The notes under the pieces were generated by a model. That model was not told the DNA's origin. It saw only the letters and a program-made list of their open reading frames with translations, and made no database searches. Source: a virus. Taken from it: DNA of 53,470 bases. Position 1 is the first letter of the stretch; each line of letters starts with the position of its first letter. Of this stretch, positions 1 to 7,425 are shown piece after piece. The stretch is taken from the IMG/VR virus record IMGVR_UViG_3300023301_000001, positions 1 through 53,470 of that record. One strand, 5' to 3'. The translations under genes and the position numbers were made by a program.

Positions 1-105
1 GGCTACTTTCACTCAGATCTGAACTTGATCACCTTTGAGCAGGTGGGTGAGTATGAGTACCCCACCACCGACTTCCCGAACAAGCCTCAGGTGTTCTTCA
101 TCGGA
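1..105. repeat. Left copy of 105-bp terminal redundancy
   Basis: Bases 1-105 are identical to 53366-53470. A short exact overlap of this kind is what an assembler leaves when a circular or circularly permuted molecule is cut open. It lies inside a coding sequence, not at a packaging-type boundary, so an assembly overlap is more likely than a true phage terminal repeat. Confidence 0.95.
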
Positions 106-828
106 TGCCGTCGCTGTGGCGGCTCCGGGCACCACGACTTTGATGGTTCCTCCTCGGTGTGCTACCTGTGCGGAGACTCCTGGGATGCTCGCTTGGGTCG
201 CGAGATCGGAGACCGCGCCGCCGCAGAGAAGCACTTCGCGAGCCGCTCGCGCGCTCTCGCTCTCCGCCTCGCCAAGAAGGAAGCCGAGCGCCAGGCGTAC
301 CTCGCCGAGCGCGACGTGGCGTGGGAGGCTCTGAAGGAAGCCGAGCCGGAGGTGTTCAACCTTCTCCACGAGGCTGCTACCGCTGACCAGTGGTCCTCTG
401 GATCTAGGTTCATCGACAGCATCTGCGGCCAACTATGGTCCCTTGGCGAGCGTCCCTACAGCCAGAAGCAGATCGACGCTGTCAAGCAGATCATGGAGGC
501 CAAGAAGGTCGCCGAGGCTGAGGCCGAGGCTCACCCGGTCGTGGAAGGCCGCCAAGAGATCTCCGGCGAGATCCTCTCAGCCAAGTTGAAGGAGACCGAC
601 TTTGGAATGGCCCTCAAGATCGTGGTCAAGGATGCTCGCGGCTTCCGCGTGTACGGGACGATGCAGCGCCAGATCGCCGACGCGCTGTGCGTCGATGACG
701 GCGATGACGGCTGGTTGGAAGGCGCGAAGGGTCGCGAGGTCAAGTTCACCGCGACCGTGAAGGTGAGCGACGATGACAAGGCGTTTGGCTTCTTCTCTCG
801 CCCGGTCAAGGGCGAGGTGATCCGCTAG
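1..828 (+). CDS. Zinc-ribbon protein with C-terminal OB-like segment (3' part; start lies across the circle join at 53360)
   Basis: The frame is open from base 1 and continues the ATG at 53360, giving about 311 residues in all (MPGYFHSDLNL...). A TTG at 25 is only an internal codon. Near the N-terminus there are two CxxC pairs, CRRCGGSG and CYLCG, spaced as in a DnaJ-type zinc ribbon. A long Ala/Glu/Lys helical region follows (about nt 200-540). The last 90 residues are beta-rich (GMALKIVVKDARGFRVYG... GREVKFTATVKV) and look like an OB or single-strand-binding fold. Inferred role: nucleic-acid-binding protein of the early/replication block. No family is firmly recognised. It follows 53172-53360 with a TGATG overlap. 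Confidence 0.85.
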   Translation, partial: GYFHSDLNLITFEQVGEYEYPTTDFPNKPQVFFIGCRRCGGSGHHDFDGSSSVCYLCGDSWDARLGREIGDRAAAEKHFASRSRALALRLAKKEAERQAYLAERDVAWEALKEAEPEVFNLLHEAATADQWSSGSRFIDSICGQLWSLGERPYSQKQIDAVKQIMEAKKVAEAEAEAHPVVEGRQEISGEILSAKLKETDFGMALKIVVKDARGFRVYGTMQRQIADALCVDDGDDGWLEGAKGREVKFTATVKVSDDDKAFGFFSRPVKGEVIR

Positions 829-832
829 GCGG

Positions 833-868
833 TACGATTGAGGACCCGGGCGGGAAGGCTCGCCCGGG
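833..868 (+). promoter_or_regulatory. Leader hairpin with possible -10 box
   Basis: TACGAT at 833-838 fits a TAnnnT -10 box, without a clear -35. It is followed by a perfect 8-bp inverted repeat, CCCGGGCG at 845-852 with CGCCCGGG at 861-868. The AAGGAG ribosome site for the gene at 888 comes next. The same order (box, GC hairpin, ribosome site) recurs upstream of several other genes in this genome. Confidence 0.35.
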
Positions 869-887
869 CTCGCGACAAGGAGAGGTC

Positions 888-1055
888 ATGAGAGGCGCAT
901 TTCTGGGAGAAGCATTCGTCAAAGGGTTCGGGCTCGCCCGAGTATTTGAGGACCTGTACTACACAGACCAGTTCTACATCATCGGAATCAAGCACGACCG
1001 CCGAGGATGGGTCAACCGGCGCAAACTCGGCTGGCGCAAGCCGGTCAAGCGCTGA
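888..1055 (+). CDS. Small basic hypothetical protein, 55 aa
   Basis: ATG at 888 has an AAGGAG ribosome site just upstream (GACAAGGAGAGGTC). The product begins MRGAFLGEAFVKGFG and ends with the strongly basic WVNRRKLGWRKPVKR, with an aromatic central part (YYTDQFYIIG). I recognise no family. Its TGA (1053-1055) overlaps the ATG of the helicase gene at 1055, so translation of the two is probably coupled. This supports 1055, rather than an upstream in-frame ATG at 1007, as the helicase start. Confidence 0.7.
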   Translation: MRGAFLGEAFVKGFGLARVFEDLYYTDQFYIIGIKHDRRGWVNRRKLGWRKPVKR

Positions 1056-2947
1056 TGGCGGAAGCGGACCTGGACCTGGTTGGCAAACGGATTCTGGTCA
1101 GGATCTCGTGGTCGCCATCGGTCGTGGATTTGTGCAAGAGCGTTCCGGGCTACAACTGGTCACCGACCAAGGGTGCGTGGACCTATCCCGCAAGCCTCGG
1201 GATCTATGGGCGGCTGGAGGAGGCGTTCTCCGGTGAGTTTGAGCCCACCCCGGCACTCCGGGAGTGGGTAGGGGCCGAGAGGGCGCGAGGCGCCATCCTC
1301 GCCACGCTCGCGAGGCGCTCGGATGCGATCCTCCGGCGAGTTCCGGAGAGTCACCCCGAGATCGCCGCCGCGATGGACTCCCGGACCTACCAACGCGTGG
1401 GCGGGAGGTTCGGGGCTCGCGCGCTCTCATATTGCCTCGCCGATGATCCGGGGCTCGGCAAGACCGTCCAATATCTCGCCGGGCTGATTGAGGCCGACCT
1501 CTGGCGAGGCGACCACCTCGTGATCGCGCCCAAGACCTCCCTGGAGTCGACATGGGGTGACCAGATCATCAAGTGGGCTCCCGACGCCGAGGTGATGGCC
1601 ATGCCAGAGGGAGCCGCCGCGCGCCAAGACGCATGGGAGAAGTTTCTGGAGTTGGACCAGCCGCGCTTCCTCGCAATCAACCCCGCTATGATCCGCAGAA
1701 TCTACGGGAAGTGGTGCCCGAAGTGCAAGCAGTGGGCGACCAAGAGCGAGAGCGACTGGCCCACAGAGCATCTCCTCCAGGCCCACAAGACTCGCCGCAA
1801 GATCCAGACCGAGGACTGGCCCGAGATCCTCAACCACGAGTGGGAGACCGTCGCGCTGGATGAGTCCCATGAACTCCTCGCGGCGTACAAGCCGAGCAAC
1901 GTCACACAGCAAGTTGCCGGGCTCCTCGACATCCAAGCCGGGAAGCGAGTGGCCCTGACCGGGACTCCCATCCGAGGATCTGAGGAGCGGCTCTGGGGAA
2001 TGCTCGACTGGCTCGGAGTCCAAACGGGCGGATACTGGGCATGGATCGACACCTACTTTGATGTGTCGTCAAATGGGTTCGGGAAGGACATCAACGGGCT
2101 CCGGCCCGAGCGCCTCGCGGAGTTTCACAAGTCGCTTGACTCGGTGATTCTGCGGAGGAGCCGGGCAGAGGCTCGCCCGGATCTCCCCATGGGTCGGCGT
2201 GAGGATGTTCTGGTGCGGATGATTCCGAAGCAGCGGAAGCAATATGAGGAGTTCCAAGCCATGGGTGAGGCTGTCTTGGAGTCCGGGATCTTGACGGCCA
2301 TGGGAGCGCTCGCGGAGATCACGCGGCTCAAGCAACTCGCATTCGGAGTTTGGGACCGGATGGGCACCACGAGACCTCTGCCAACGGGAGCCTCGCCGAA
2401 GGTCGACTGGCTCATGCAATTTCTGAAGTCGCGCGGAGTTACGGGCAAGAAGGTCTCCGACTTCTACCCGGAGTCAGACGGCTACAAATACGTCATCGTG
2501 TCTCAGTTCACGGCGGTCCTGGTTGCCATCTCAGGAGTCCTTGACAAGGCCGGTATTGAGCACCTCCAGATATCTGGAATGGTTACCGGGAAGAAGCGCA
2601 CCGCCGCCCAACGGACCTTCCAAAGCGATGACCGGCGCTACCGCGTCATGCTCCTCAACACCAAGGCCGGAGGAGTCTCCTTGGACCTTGATGCGTGGTG
2701 TGATGAGATGGTCATCCTGGATGAGACGTACATCGCCGATGACCAAGTCCAGGTGGAGGGTCGGAACAACAACCGCTCAGGCCGGGTGGCTCCACGCACA
2801 TGGTGGTACGTCCGGACCGCCGACACCGTGGAGCAGACCATCGCTGAGAGTAACTTTGACCAGCACAAACTTGAGCACGCGCTACTGGACGCGCGCCGAG
2901 GAGTCACGCGGGCACTACACTTGATCCGTGGAGAGGAGATCTCATGA
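1055..2947 (+). CDS. SNF2-like superfamily 2 DNA helicase/translocase
   Basis: The 630-residue product carries the SF2 motif series: Walker A DPGLGKT near residue 133, DEAH-type box DESH near 269, motif III LTGTP near 301, a C-terminal RecA domain with VSQFTAVL, then LLNTKAGGVSLDL (motif V) and the motif VI-like segment VQVEGRNNNRSGR near 567-577. The N-terminal 45 residues (RILVRISWSP...YNWSPTKGAW) resemble the HARP-like segment that precedes SNF2 domains in SMARCAL1-type proteins; this is a visual similarity only. A CPKCKQW-type cysteine pair lies in the insert between Walker A and DESH. Family knowledge: ATP-driven DNA translocation or fork remodelling. Start chosen by the TGATG overlap with the gene before it; the next gene overlaps by ATGA. 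Confidence 0.9.
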   Translation: MAEADLDLVGKRILVRISWSPSVVDLCKSVPGYNWSPTKGAWTYPASLGIYGRLEEAFSGEFEPTPALREWVGAERARGAILATLARRSDAILRRVPESHPEIAAAMDSRTYQRVGGRFGARALSYCLADDPGLGKTVQYLAGLIEADLWRGDHLVIAPKTSLESTWGDQIIKWAPDAEVMAMPEGAAARQDAWEKFLELDQPRFLAINPAMIRRIYGKWCPKCKQWATKSESDWPTEHLLQAHKTRRKIQTEDWPEILNHEWETVALDESHELLAAYKPSNVTQQVAGLLDIQAGKRVALTGTPIRGSEERLWGMLDWLGVQTGGYWAWIDTYFDVSSNGFGKDINGLRPERLAEFHKSLDSVILRRSRAEARPDLPMGRREDVLVRMIPKQRKQYEEFQAMGEAVLESGILTAMGALAEITRLKQLAFGVWDRMGTTRPLPTGASPKVDWLMQFLKSRGVTGKKVSDFYPESDGYKYVIVSQFTAVLVAISGVLDKAGIEHLQISGMVTGKKRTAAQRTFQSDDRRYRVMLLNTKAGGVSLDLDAWCDEMVILDETYIADDQVQVEGRNNNRSGRVAPRTWWYVRTADTVEQTIAESNFDQHKLEHALLDARRGVTRALHLIRGEEIS

Positions 2948-3201
2948 CCATCGCTGAGGCCGTTCTGACGGCGTTCATAGTAGGGCTCGGGCTCGGAGGG
3001 CTCGCCGGATTGCTCACCGCAGGGTGGCGACCGCCGTGGATGCGAGCCGAGAGCCCCGAGCCCATGCCGGCTCCAGATCTCCGGCCCCATGCGATTCGCA
3101 CAGAAGCGTCATATGCCAAGCCGGAGCGCGGAGTCACCCGCGTCACGCGAGGCCGGATGCCGCCACGCAGAAGAGGAGGATGGAAGTCAGAGGAAAGTTG
3201 A
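2944..3201 (+). CDS. Small membrane-anchored protein, 85 aa
   Basis: ATGA overlap with the helicase stop. Residues about 3-28 (IAEAVLTAFIVGLGLGGLAG) form one hydrophobic transmembrane segment. A proline-rich and then strongly Arg/Lys-rich tail (RVTRGRMPPRRRGG) is probably cytoplasmic. No family recognised. It is the last gene of the 53172-3201 run; a promoter candidate follows. Confidence 0.7.
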   Translation: MTIAEAVLTAFIVGLGLGGLAGLLTAGWRPPWMRAESPEPMPAPDLRPHAIRTEASYAKPERGVTRVTRGRMPPRRRGGWKSEES

Positions 3202-3208
3202 TACAAAG

Positions 3209-3238
3209 TTAGACTTTTCATAAGAGATGTTGTAGGGT
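3209..3238 (+). promoter_or_regulatory. Promoter candidate upstream of the H1-like gene
   Basis: TTAGAC at 3209-3214 and TAGGGT at 3233-3238 are separated by 18 bases. The spacer ends in GAGATGTTG, close to the spacer end of the TTGCAA-type promoters elsewhere in this genome. The stretch is AT-rich compared with its flanks and lies between two genes with no overlap. The TAGGGTTG box is repeated at 10303. Confidence 0.5.
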
Positions 3239-3281
3239 TGATAGCACGTGCAAGAACGAACCGAAACAAGGAGAGATTGAA

Positions 3282-3755
3282 ATGGCTACTACCGCCAAGA
3301 ACAAGATCAAGACCGATGCGGCAGGACGCCGCGTGAAGACCAAGGGCGAGGCGCCTCTGGCCTACTACTTGGACAAGCCCACCAGCGACGTGTCCGCCCG
3401 CTTTGCCGCATTCGTGCTGGAGCAGACCGGCCTGGAATGCGACCCTCAGGTGCTGCAGTTGTCGCACACCCTCCGCTCGCGCTTCCAGCAGGACCCGCGT
3501 GAGCAGGATCTCCGCGCCAGCCGCAAGACCGAGTTGGAGGATGTCGCCGAGGCGAAGGCCGAGCGCAAGACCGCTCGCGAGGAGAAGCGAGCCGCCAAGG
3601 CCGCCAAGCCCGCAAAGGCAGAGGCCAAGACGGCTCCCTCCAAGGCAGCCGCCAAGCCCGCAACCAAGAAGGCCTCCGCCAAGGCTCCGGCGAAGAAGGC
3701 GACCGCTACGCGCCGCCGCCCCGCCGCCAAGCCCGCAGTCCAGGAGGAGTTCTAG
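3282..3755 (+). CDS. Histone H1-like basic DNA-binding protein
   Basis: 157 residues. The first ~90 form a compact region (LAYYLDKPTSDVSARFAAFVLEQTG...), followed by a Glu/Arg/Lys helix. From about residue 95 there is a low-complexity Lys/Ala/Pro tail with AKKA, APAKKA and ATKK units, like the C-terminal tails of histone H1 and actinobacterial HupB. Inferred role: coating or compacting phage DNA, or tethering a partner to DNA. Good ribosome site (AAGGAG) upstream and its own promoter candidate. A strong hairpin follows, so it may be a separately transcribed, abundant protein. The N-terminal domain is not assigned to a family. Confidence 0.75.
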   Translation: MATTAKNKIKTDAAGRRVKTKGEAPLAYYLDKPTSDVSARFAAFVLEQTGLECDPQVLQLSHTLRSRFQQDPREQDLRASRKTELEDVAEAKAERKTAREEKRAAKAAKPAKAEAKTAPSKAAAKPATKKASAKAPAKKATATRRRPAAKPAVQEEF

Positions 3756-3765
3756 CACTGGTTCC

Positions 3766-3801
3766 GCCCGCCGTCTTGAGGTCTGACCTCGGGCGGCGGG
3801 C
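3766..3801 (+). terminator. Bipartite GC hairpin after the H1-like gene
   Basis: GCCCGCCG (3766-3773) pairs with CGGCGGGC (3794-3801). Inside the loop GAGGT (3778-3782) pairs with ACCTC (3786-3790). There is no T-run, which is usual for actinobacterial terminators. It could instead be an RNA-stabilising or processing element for the following gene. Confidence 0.5.
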
Positions 3802-3822
3802 CAACGGCTCCAAGGAGGAACC

Positions 3823-4944
3823 ATGCTGGAAATGAGAACAAGCGAACGGCGCGACCTCAAGACCTGCCCACAGCGGTGGTACTGGTCTCAGGTGGAAGGT
3901 CTCCGACCTCTCCGAGCCGCCAACCCGCTCTGGTTCGGGAGCGCGGTCCATGAGGGCCTCGCGGGGTGGTACATCCCCGGGACCAAGCGAGGAACGCACC
4001 CATCCGAGACCTTTGACAAGTACCTCGCCGGGAACCGCCGCATGCTCGTCACGAATGATGATGAGGAGACCGAGTACCAGGACGCGCGAGCGCTTGGGAT
4101 TGACATGCTTGACCGTTACGTGGAGCGTTGGGGCGAGGAGCCCGAGCGCGACGTCATCGCCTCTGAAAGGGAGTTCCAAGTGGTCCTCCCGAGGCCCGAG
4201 ATGGTCTTGTTCGGGAGGCATCGGCCCGCCGAGCGCCGCTGGCTCCGCTATGTGGGGACCTGGGATGGAGTCCACCGAGATCTCATCACCGGAGAGATCC
4301 GACTGGCGGAGCACAAGACGGCTGCGAGCATATGGGCAGACCACCTTCCGCTTGATGACCAGGCTGGCTCATATTGGGCCGTCGCTTCCAAGGTCCTAGA
4401 GAAGCAAGGGGTGCTGAAGGCGGGCGAGGAGATCGCTGGTATTGAGTACAACTTCCTGCGCAAGGCGCTCGGCGACACGAGGCCGGTCAACGCCGACGGG
4501 CTCCGGACTAACAAGCCGACCAAGACCGACTTTGTGGAGGCCATCGACAAGCACGGCGTTGAGGAGTTGCCCGGGCCGCTCGCGAAGTTGAAGGTGGTTG
4601 ACCTTGAGGCGCTCGCGGAGGAACTCGGGCTGACCGTATTTGGAGAGCCGAGCGCGCTCCAGCCACCGGCTTACTTTGAGCGTTTCATGGTCTACCGCTC
4701 GCGAGCCGAGCGCGGGCAGATGATCCGCCGCATCCAGGATGAGGCCGTGTTCGCCGAGGCTTACCGGAAGGGATGGCTGCCTGTTGTCAAGGCTCCAGAC
4801 CTACAGAAGTGCCGGGGTTGCCAATTCCGCCGAATGTGCGAGTTGGATGAGTCCGGCGACGCGCTCGCGGTGGAGGAGTTCAAGGAGATCCAGTTCACCA
4901 AAACAGACCCATACGCGGCGCACAGGAAGGATGTGAAGAAGTGA
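3823..4944 (+). CDS. Cas4/RecB-like PD-(D/E)XK exonuclease with Fe-S cysteine pattern
   Basis: 373 residues. Motifs in order: Cys15 (KTCPQRW), the FGSAVHEGL histidine motif near 40-46, an aspartate in GTWDGV, the catalytic E-x-K as LAEHKTA near 163-165, and a C-terminal CRGCQFRRMC (CX2CX5C) near 330-339. One N-terminal cysteine plus three C-terminal ones is the 4Fe-4S arrangement known from Cas4 and AddB nucleases. Family role: end resection that makes single strands. It is followed directly by Sak4-like and SSB-like genes, so it most likely supplies the nuclease of a phage recombination system. There is no CRISPR array or other cas gene here. Start ATG with an AAGGAGGAACC ribosome site. Confidence 0.88.
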   Translation: MLEMRTSERRDLKTCPQRWYWSQVEGLRPLRAANPLWFGSAVHEGLAGWYIPGTKRGTHPSETFDKYLAGNRRMLVTNDDEETEYQDARALGIDMLDRYVERWGEEPERDVIASEREFQVVLPRPEMVLFGRHRPAERRWLRYVGTWDGVHRDLITGEIRLAEHKTAASIWADHLPLDDQAGSYWAVASKVLEKQGVLKAGEEIAGIEYNFLRKALGDTRPVNADGLRTNKPTKTDFVEAIDKHGVEELPGPLAKLKVVDLEALAEELGLTVFGEPSALQPPAYFERFMVYRSRAERGQMIRRIQDEAVFAEAYRKGWLPVVKAPDLQKCRGCQFRRMCELDESGDALAVEEFKEIQFTKTDPYAAHRKDVKK

Positions 4945-5123
4945 AGGGCATGAAGGGCCTCGGGCGAGAGGATGCGGAGCGGATCAAGCGCCGCGCGCTC
5001 CGGTCGCAGGCCATGGGAAGGATCTCCGAGAGCGATGCCGCGTACATCACGCGACGGGCTGAGGAGATCATCGCACGGATTGTCTCAATGAAGGAGACCG
5101 GAACAGATGAGAGGGAGTTCTGA
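4941..5123 (+). CDS. Small helical hypothetical protein, 60 aa
   Basis: GTG start overlapping the nuclease stop (GTGA); an ATG at 4950 is the alternative. The product is rich in Arg, Glu and Ala (EDAERIKRRALRSQAM, YITRRAEEIIARIVSM) and should be two amphipathic helices. No family recognised. Its position between the Cas4-like nuclease and the Sak4-like ATPase, overlapping the latter by one base, suggests an accessory subunit of the recombination set. That is inference from position only. Confidence 0.65.
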   Translation: MKGMKGLGREDAERIKRRALRSQAMGRISESDAAYITRRAEEIIARIVSMKETGTDEREF

Positions 5124-5959
5124 TGGCAGTACCAGAACAGATTGGTAGCATTGGCCAAAACGCCAACTACATGCATATGCTGATCGTCGGCGACTCGGGA
5201 TTTGGCAAGACGGTATTTGCCGGCACCGCGCAGAATGCGCTATTCCTGACGACAGACCCGGAAGGAACTACATCAGCGATGATGATGGGGTCGACCGCGA
5301 AGGAATGGAAGATTGGGCATTGGCGCGAACTCAACGAGGCATTCCGATACCTCCGCGACGGCGGCATTGAGGAGATGGGCCTGGAGTGGCTGATCATCGA
5401 CAACATCTCTGCGGCTCAGAACTTCGGGATGGAGGCGACGATGGAATTGGCAAGGGAGAACAACTCCAAACTTGATGAGTTCATCTCCTCTCAGCAGGAT
5501 TATCTCCGGAGCCAGAACATGCTCCGCCAGATGGTCAAGACCTTCCAAGACCTTCCGGTCAATATCATTTGGACCTCATGGCAAGCGGTCCAAGAGAATC
5601 CGGACACCGGCGAGATCTACTTTGCGCCCGCTATTCACGGGCAGAAGGGCTCGCTGGCGCAGGAAGTCGCAGGGTACATGAACGTGGTCGGCTACGGCGA
5701 GGTGGTGAAGGACACCAAAGGCAACGAGGTCCGCCGCATTTGGTTCACGTTCAACGACGCATTCCGGGGCAAGGATCGCTTTGTCTGCCTCGGCGCATAC
5801 CAGGACAGGCTAACGGTTCCGAAGATGCACCGAATGGTTGAGGAAGCGAAGAAGGCCGCCATGTCCAGCAAGAAGGGATCCACCGGCGCCAAGGCCGGTA
5901 GGCCCGCAGTCAAGAAGGCTCCGGCAACACGCCGGACCGCTACAAGGAAGAAGGCATAA
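5123..5959 (+). CDS. Sak4-like RecA-family ATPase (recombinase)
   Basis: 278 residues. Walker A GDSGFGKT at residues 23-30 and Walker B WLIIDN near 90-94 in a short RecA-like core, typical of the phage Sak4 / AAA_24 single-strand annealing ATPases. A ~35-residue Lys/Ala/Thr/Arg tail (SSKKGSTGAKAG... ATRRTATRKKA) follows the core and resembles the tail of the H1-like protein at 3282. It lies between the Cas4-like nuclease and the SSB-like gene; Sak4 genes are commonly paired with SSB genes. Inferred role: ATP-stimulated strand annealing. Start by TGATG overlap. Confidence 0.85.
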   Translation: MAVPEQIGSIGQNANYMHMLIVGDSGFGKTVFAGTAQNALFLTTDPEGTTSAMMMGSTAKEWKIGHWRELNEAFRYLRDGGIEEMGLEWLIIDNISAAQNFGMEATMELARENNSKLDEFISSQQDYLRSQNMLRQMVKTFQDLPVNIIWTSWQAVQENPDTGEIYFAPAIHGQKGSLAQEVAGYMNVVGYGEVVKDTKGNEVRRIWFTFNDAFRGKDRFVCLGAYQDRLTVPKMHRMVEEAKKAAMSSKKGSTGAKAGRPAVKKAPATRRTATRKKA

Positions 5960-6909
5960 TGCCCAGCATCAAGAGGTCCAACGTCAAGGCCGAAGAAGTC
6001 AAGACTGGCTTTGAGGCGTATGACGGTCCTACTCCGACCAAGCGTGGGATGTACCGCGCGATCATCAAGCAGTTCAACTTCAAGGAGTTCCGCTCCGGCC
6101 GCACCGGCTTCTCCATCCTCGTGGAGTTGGAAGCGGCGGCGGGAGATCCGCACAACCACGAGCAGTTTGACGGCTTCCCGATCTGGAGCAACATCGTGTT
6201 CGGCGAGGAGGAAGCGCTCATGGCGCGGGAGTCCAACTTGTACGCCGCACTCGGCGCTGGCGACGGGCCGACGATCACCCATGATGAAGGCAACCCCACG
6301 ACCGGCGTGAAGGTCAAGAAGGTCGGCGGCAAGGACCCGATTGACAAGGCCGTATCGGTCGACATCAAGCAAGGCAAGTATGAGGGTGAAGTCCGGCCCG
6401 AGGTCGACGGCATCTACAAGATCGCCGGAGCCGCCTCTGCCGGGAAGGCGAAGGCAACCGCCGACGCTCCCGAGCCCGAAGAGGAGGACACAGCCGAAGA
6501 TGCCGGAGCCCGCGAGCGCGAGTTGAAGGCGCTCAAGGTCTCTGATCTCCGCGAGATCGCCGATGAACTCGGTCTGGAGACCGACGGCGTGAAGAAGGCC
6601 GACCTGATCAGCAGCATCCTTGAGGAGGAGTTTGGCGCCGAGTTTGCCGAGCCCTCCGAGGATGACGAGGATGAGGAGGATGAGGACGAGGAGGACGAGG
6701 AGGAAGATGACGAGGAGGATGAGGAAGATGACGAGGAGGATGAAGAGGCAGAACGCCGCGCCGACCTCGCCGGAGTCTCTCGCATCGAACTCAAGAAGGT
6801 CCTGAAGGAACTGGACCCTGACGCGAAGGTTCTGAAGAAGATGACCGATGAGGACATCGTGGACGCGATCATCGCCGAGGAATTTGAGAGCGATGAGCCT
6901 CCCTTCTAA
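5959..6909 (+). CDS. SSB-like protein with SAP segment and long acidic run
   Basis: 316 residues. Residues 1-150 are beta-rich (GMYRAIIKQFNFKEF... FSILVELEAAAGDPHNHEQF... IWSNIVFGEE) and fit an OB-fold single-strand binder of the kind next to Sak4. Residues about 192-225 (ALKVSDLREIADELGLET... ADLISSILEEE) match a SAP/Rho-N-like helix-extended-helix. Residues about 230-268 (nt 6649-6760) are an almost unbroken Asp/Glu run. A second SAP-like segment (RIELKKVLKELDPDAKVLKKM) ends the protein. Acidic tails on SSBs recruit partners; here the neighbour Sak4-like protein has a basic tail. Family assignment is by fold pattern and context. Confidence 0.72.
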   Translation: MPSIKRSNVKAEEVKTGFEAYDGPTPTKRGMYRAIIKQFNFKEFRSGRTGFSILVELEAAAGDPHNHEQFDGFPIWSNIVFGEEEALMARESNLYAALGAGDGPTITHDEGNPTTGVKVKKVGGKDPIDKAVSVDIKQGKYEGEVRPEVDGIYKIAGAASAGKAKATADAPEPEEEDTAEDAGARERELKALKVSDLREIADELGLETDGVKKADLISSILEEEFGAEFAEPSEDDEDEEDEDEEDEEEDDEEDEEDDEEDEEAERRADLAGVSRIELKKVLKELDPDAKVLKKMTDEDIVDAIIAEEFESDEPPF

Positions 6910-6936
6910 TCATCACCTCCATGGCTCGGTGGGGCT

Positions 6937-7019
6937 CTCCGCGTGCGCGAGTGCGCGGAGGGTCCCTCCGGTCCCGGCCCGGGGCTTTCATCACGTTAGG
7001 CGTGGAGAGAGCCCCGGGC
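6937..7019 (+). terminator. Double GC hairpin ending the recombination operon
   Basis: CTCCGCG (6937-6943) pairs with CGCGGAG (6954-6960). GCCCGGGGCT (6977-6986) pairs perfectly with AGCCCCGGGC (7010-7019). There is no T-run. It lies just after the SSB-like stop and before the phased-repeat region, so it probably separates two transcription units. From here to about 7425 there is no gene. Confidence 0.55.
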
Positions 7020-7090
7020 TGCGTTGAAGGGGCGAGGATCTCCTGCGGCTATGGGGCGGGAAGGCCCGAGCCGCGAGCGCCCAAGGGGTA

Positions 7091-7250
7091 TAGGGGTCAG
7101 CACAAGGTCACACAATCGACACAATATTCACACAATCGCTCTCCAATTTAACACAATCGACTTCTCCACTTCACACAATAAATGTGAGATGCCCTACACA
7201 ATCGGGGCTGTGAATTGTGTGAAGATTGTGTGGAATGTGTGAGTGTGAAA
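7091..7250. repeat. Phased ACACAAT repeat array, copy 1 (operator or origin candidate)
   Basis: Direct copies of ACACAAT start at 7110, 7119, 7130, 7151, 7173 and 7196. Inverted copies (ATTGTGT/AATGTGT) start at 7214, 7225 and 7234. Spacings are 9, 11, 21, 22 and 23, then 11 and 9, so the copies face the same side of the helix at one or two turns. The array is preceded by TAGGGGTCA and followed by GTGAAAG. Bases 7215-7241 are identical to 29533-29559. Short, phased, oriented repeats are typical of multi-site protein binding (iterons, operators). It lies just upstream of the primase-helicase. Function is inferred. Confidence 0.8.
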
Positions 7251-7332
7251 GATCTCGTGAGAATCTCGGAGGGTGCTAGGCGGGCTAGGGTAAAGAGCCC
7301 CGGAACAAGGAGAGGAAAGACTATATCAACAG

Positions 7333-7374
7333 TTTCTTCTTCTTCTTCTTCTGTTCTCCCTATATAGGTGTTTT
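7333..7374 (+). promoter_or_regulatory. TTC-triplet tract and TATATA promoter candidate, copy 1
   Basis: Six TTC triplets (about 7333-7351) are followed by TATATAGGTGTTTT at 7361-7374. The same order occurs at 29661-29692. TATATA is a good -10 box; no standard -35 is obvious, so activation by a protein bound to the upstream repeats is plausible. The leader up to the start codon carries GGTAGGGGA and then AAGGAG. Confidence 0.5.
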
Positions 7375-7425
7375 TGGTGGGTAGGGGATTTGAACAAGGC
7401 TTTGCAAGGCAAACAAGGAGACAAG

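Noticed and set aside
1007-1054. Longer N-terminus for the SNF2-like helicase (ATG 1007)
   Set aside because: It lies inside the 888-1055 gene in another frame, with no ribosome site; ATG 1055 overlaps the previous stop.
2904-3860. 318-aa open frame on the minus strand
   Set aside because: It runs through the end of the helicase, the 2944 gene and the H1-like gene, has no ribosome site, and its Leu/Gly/Arg repeats are the reverse reading of Lys/Ala codons.
6414-6872. Poly-serine minus-strand frame
   Set aside because: It is the reverse complement of the GAG/GAT acidic run of the SSB-like gene.
7091-7250. CRISPR array
   Set aside because: Repeats are 7-9 bases with spacers of 2-16 bases and occur in both orientations; CRISPR repeats are 23 bases or longer in one orientation. 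The Cas4-like nuclease has no other cas genes near it.
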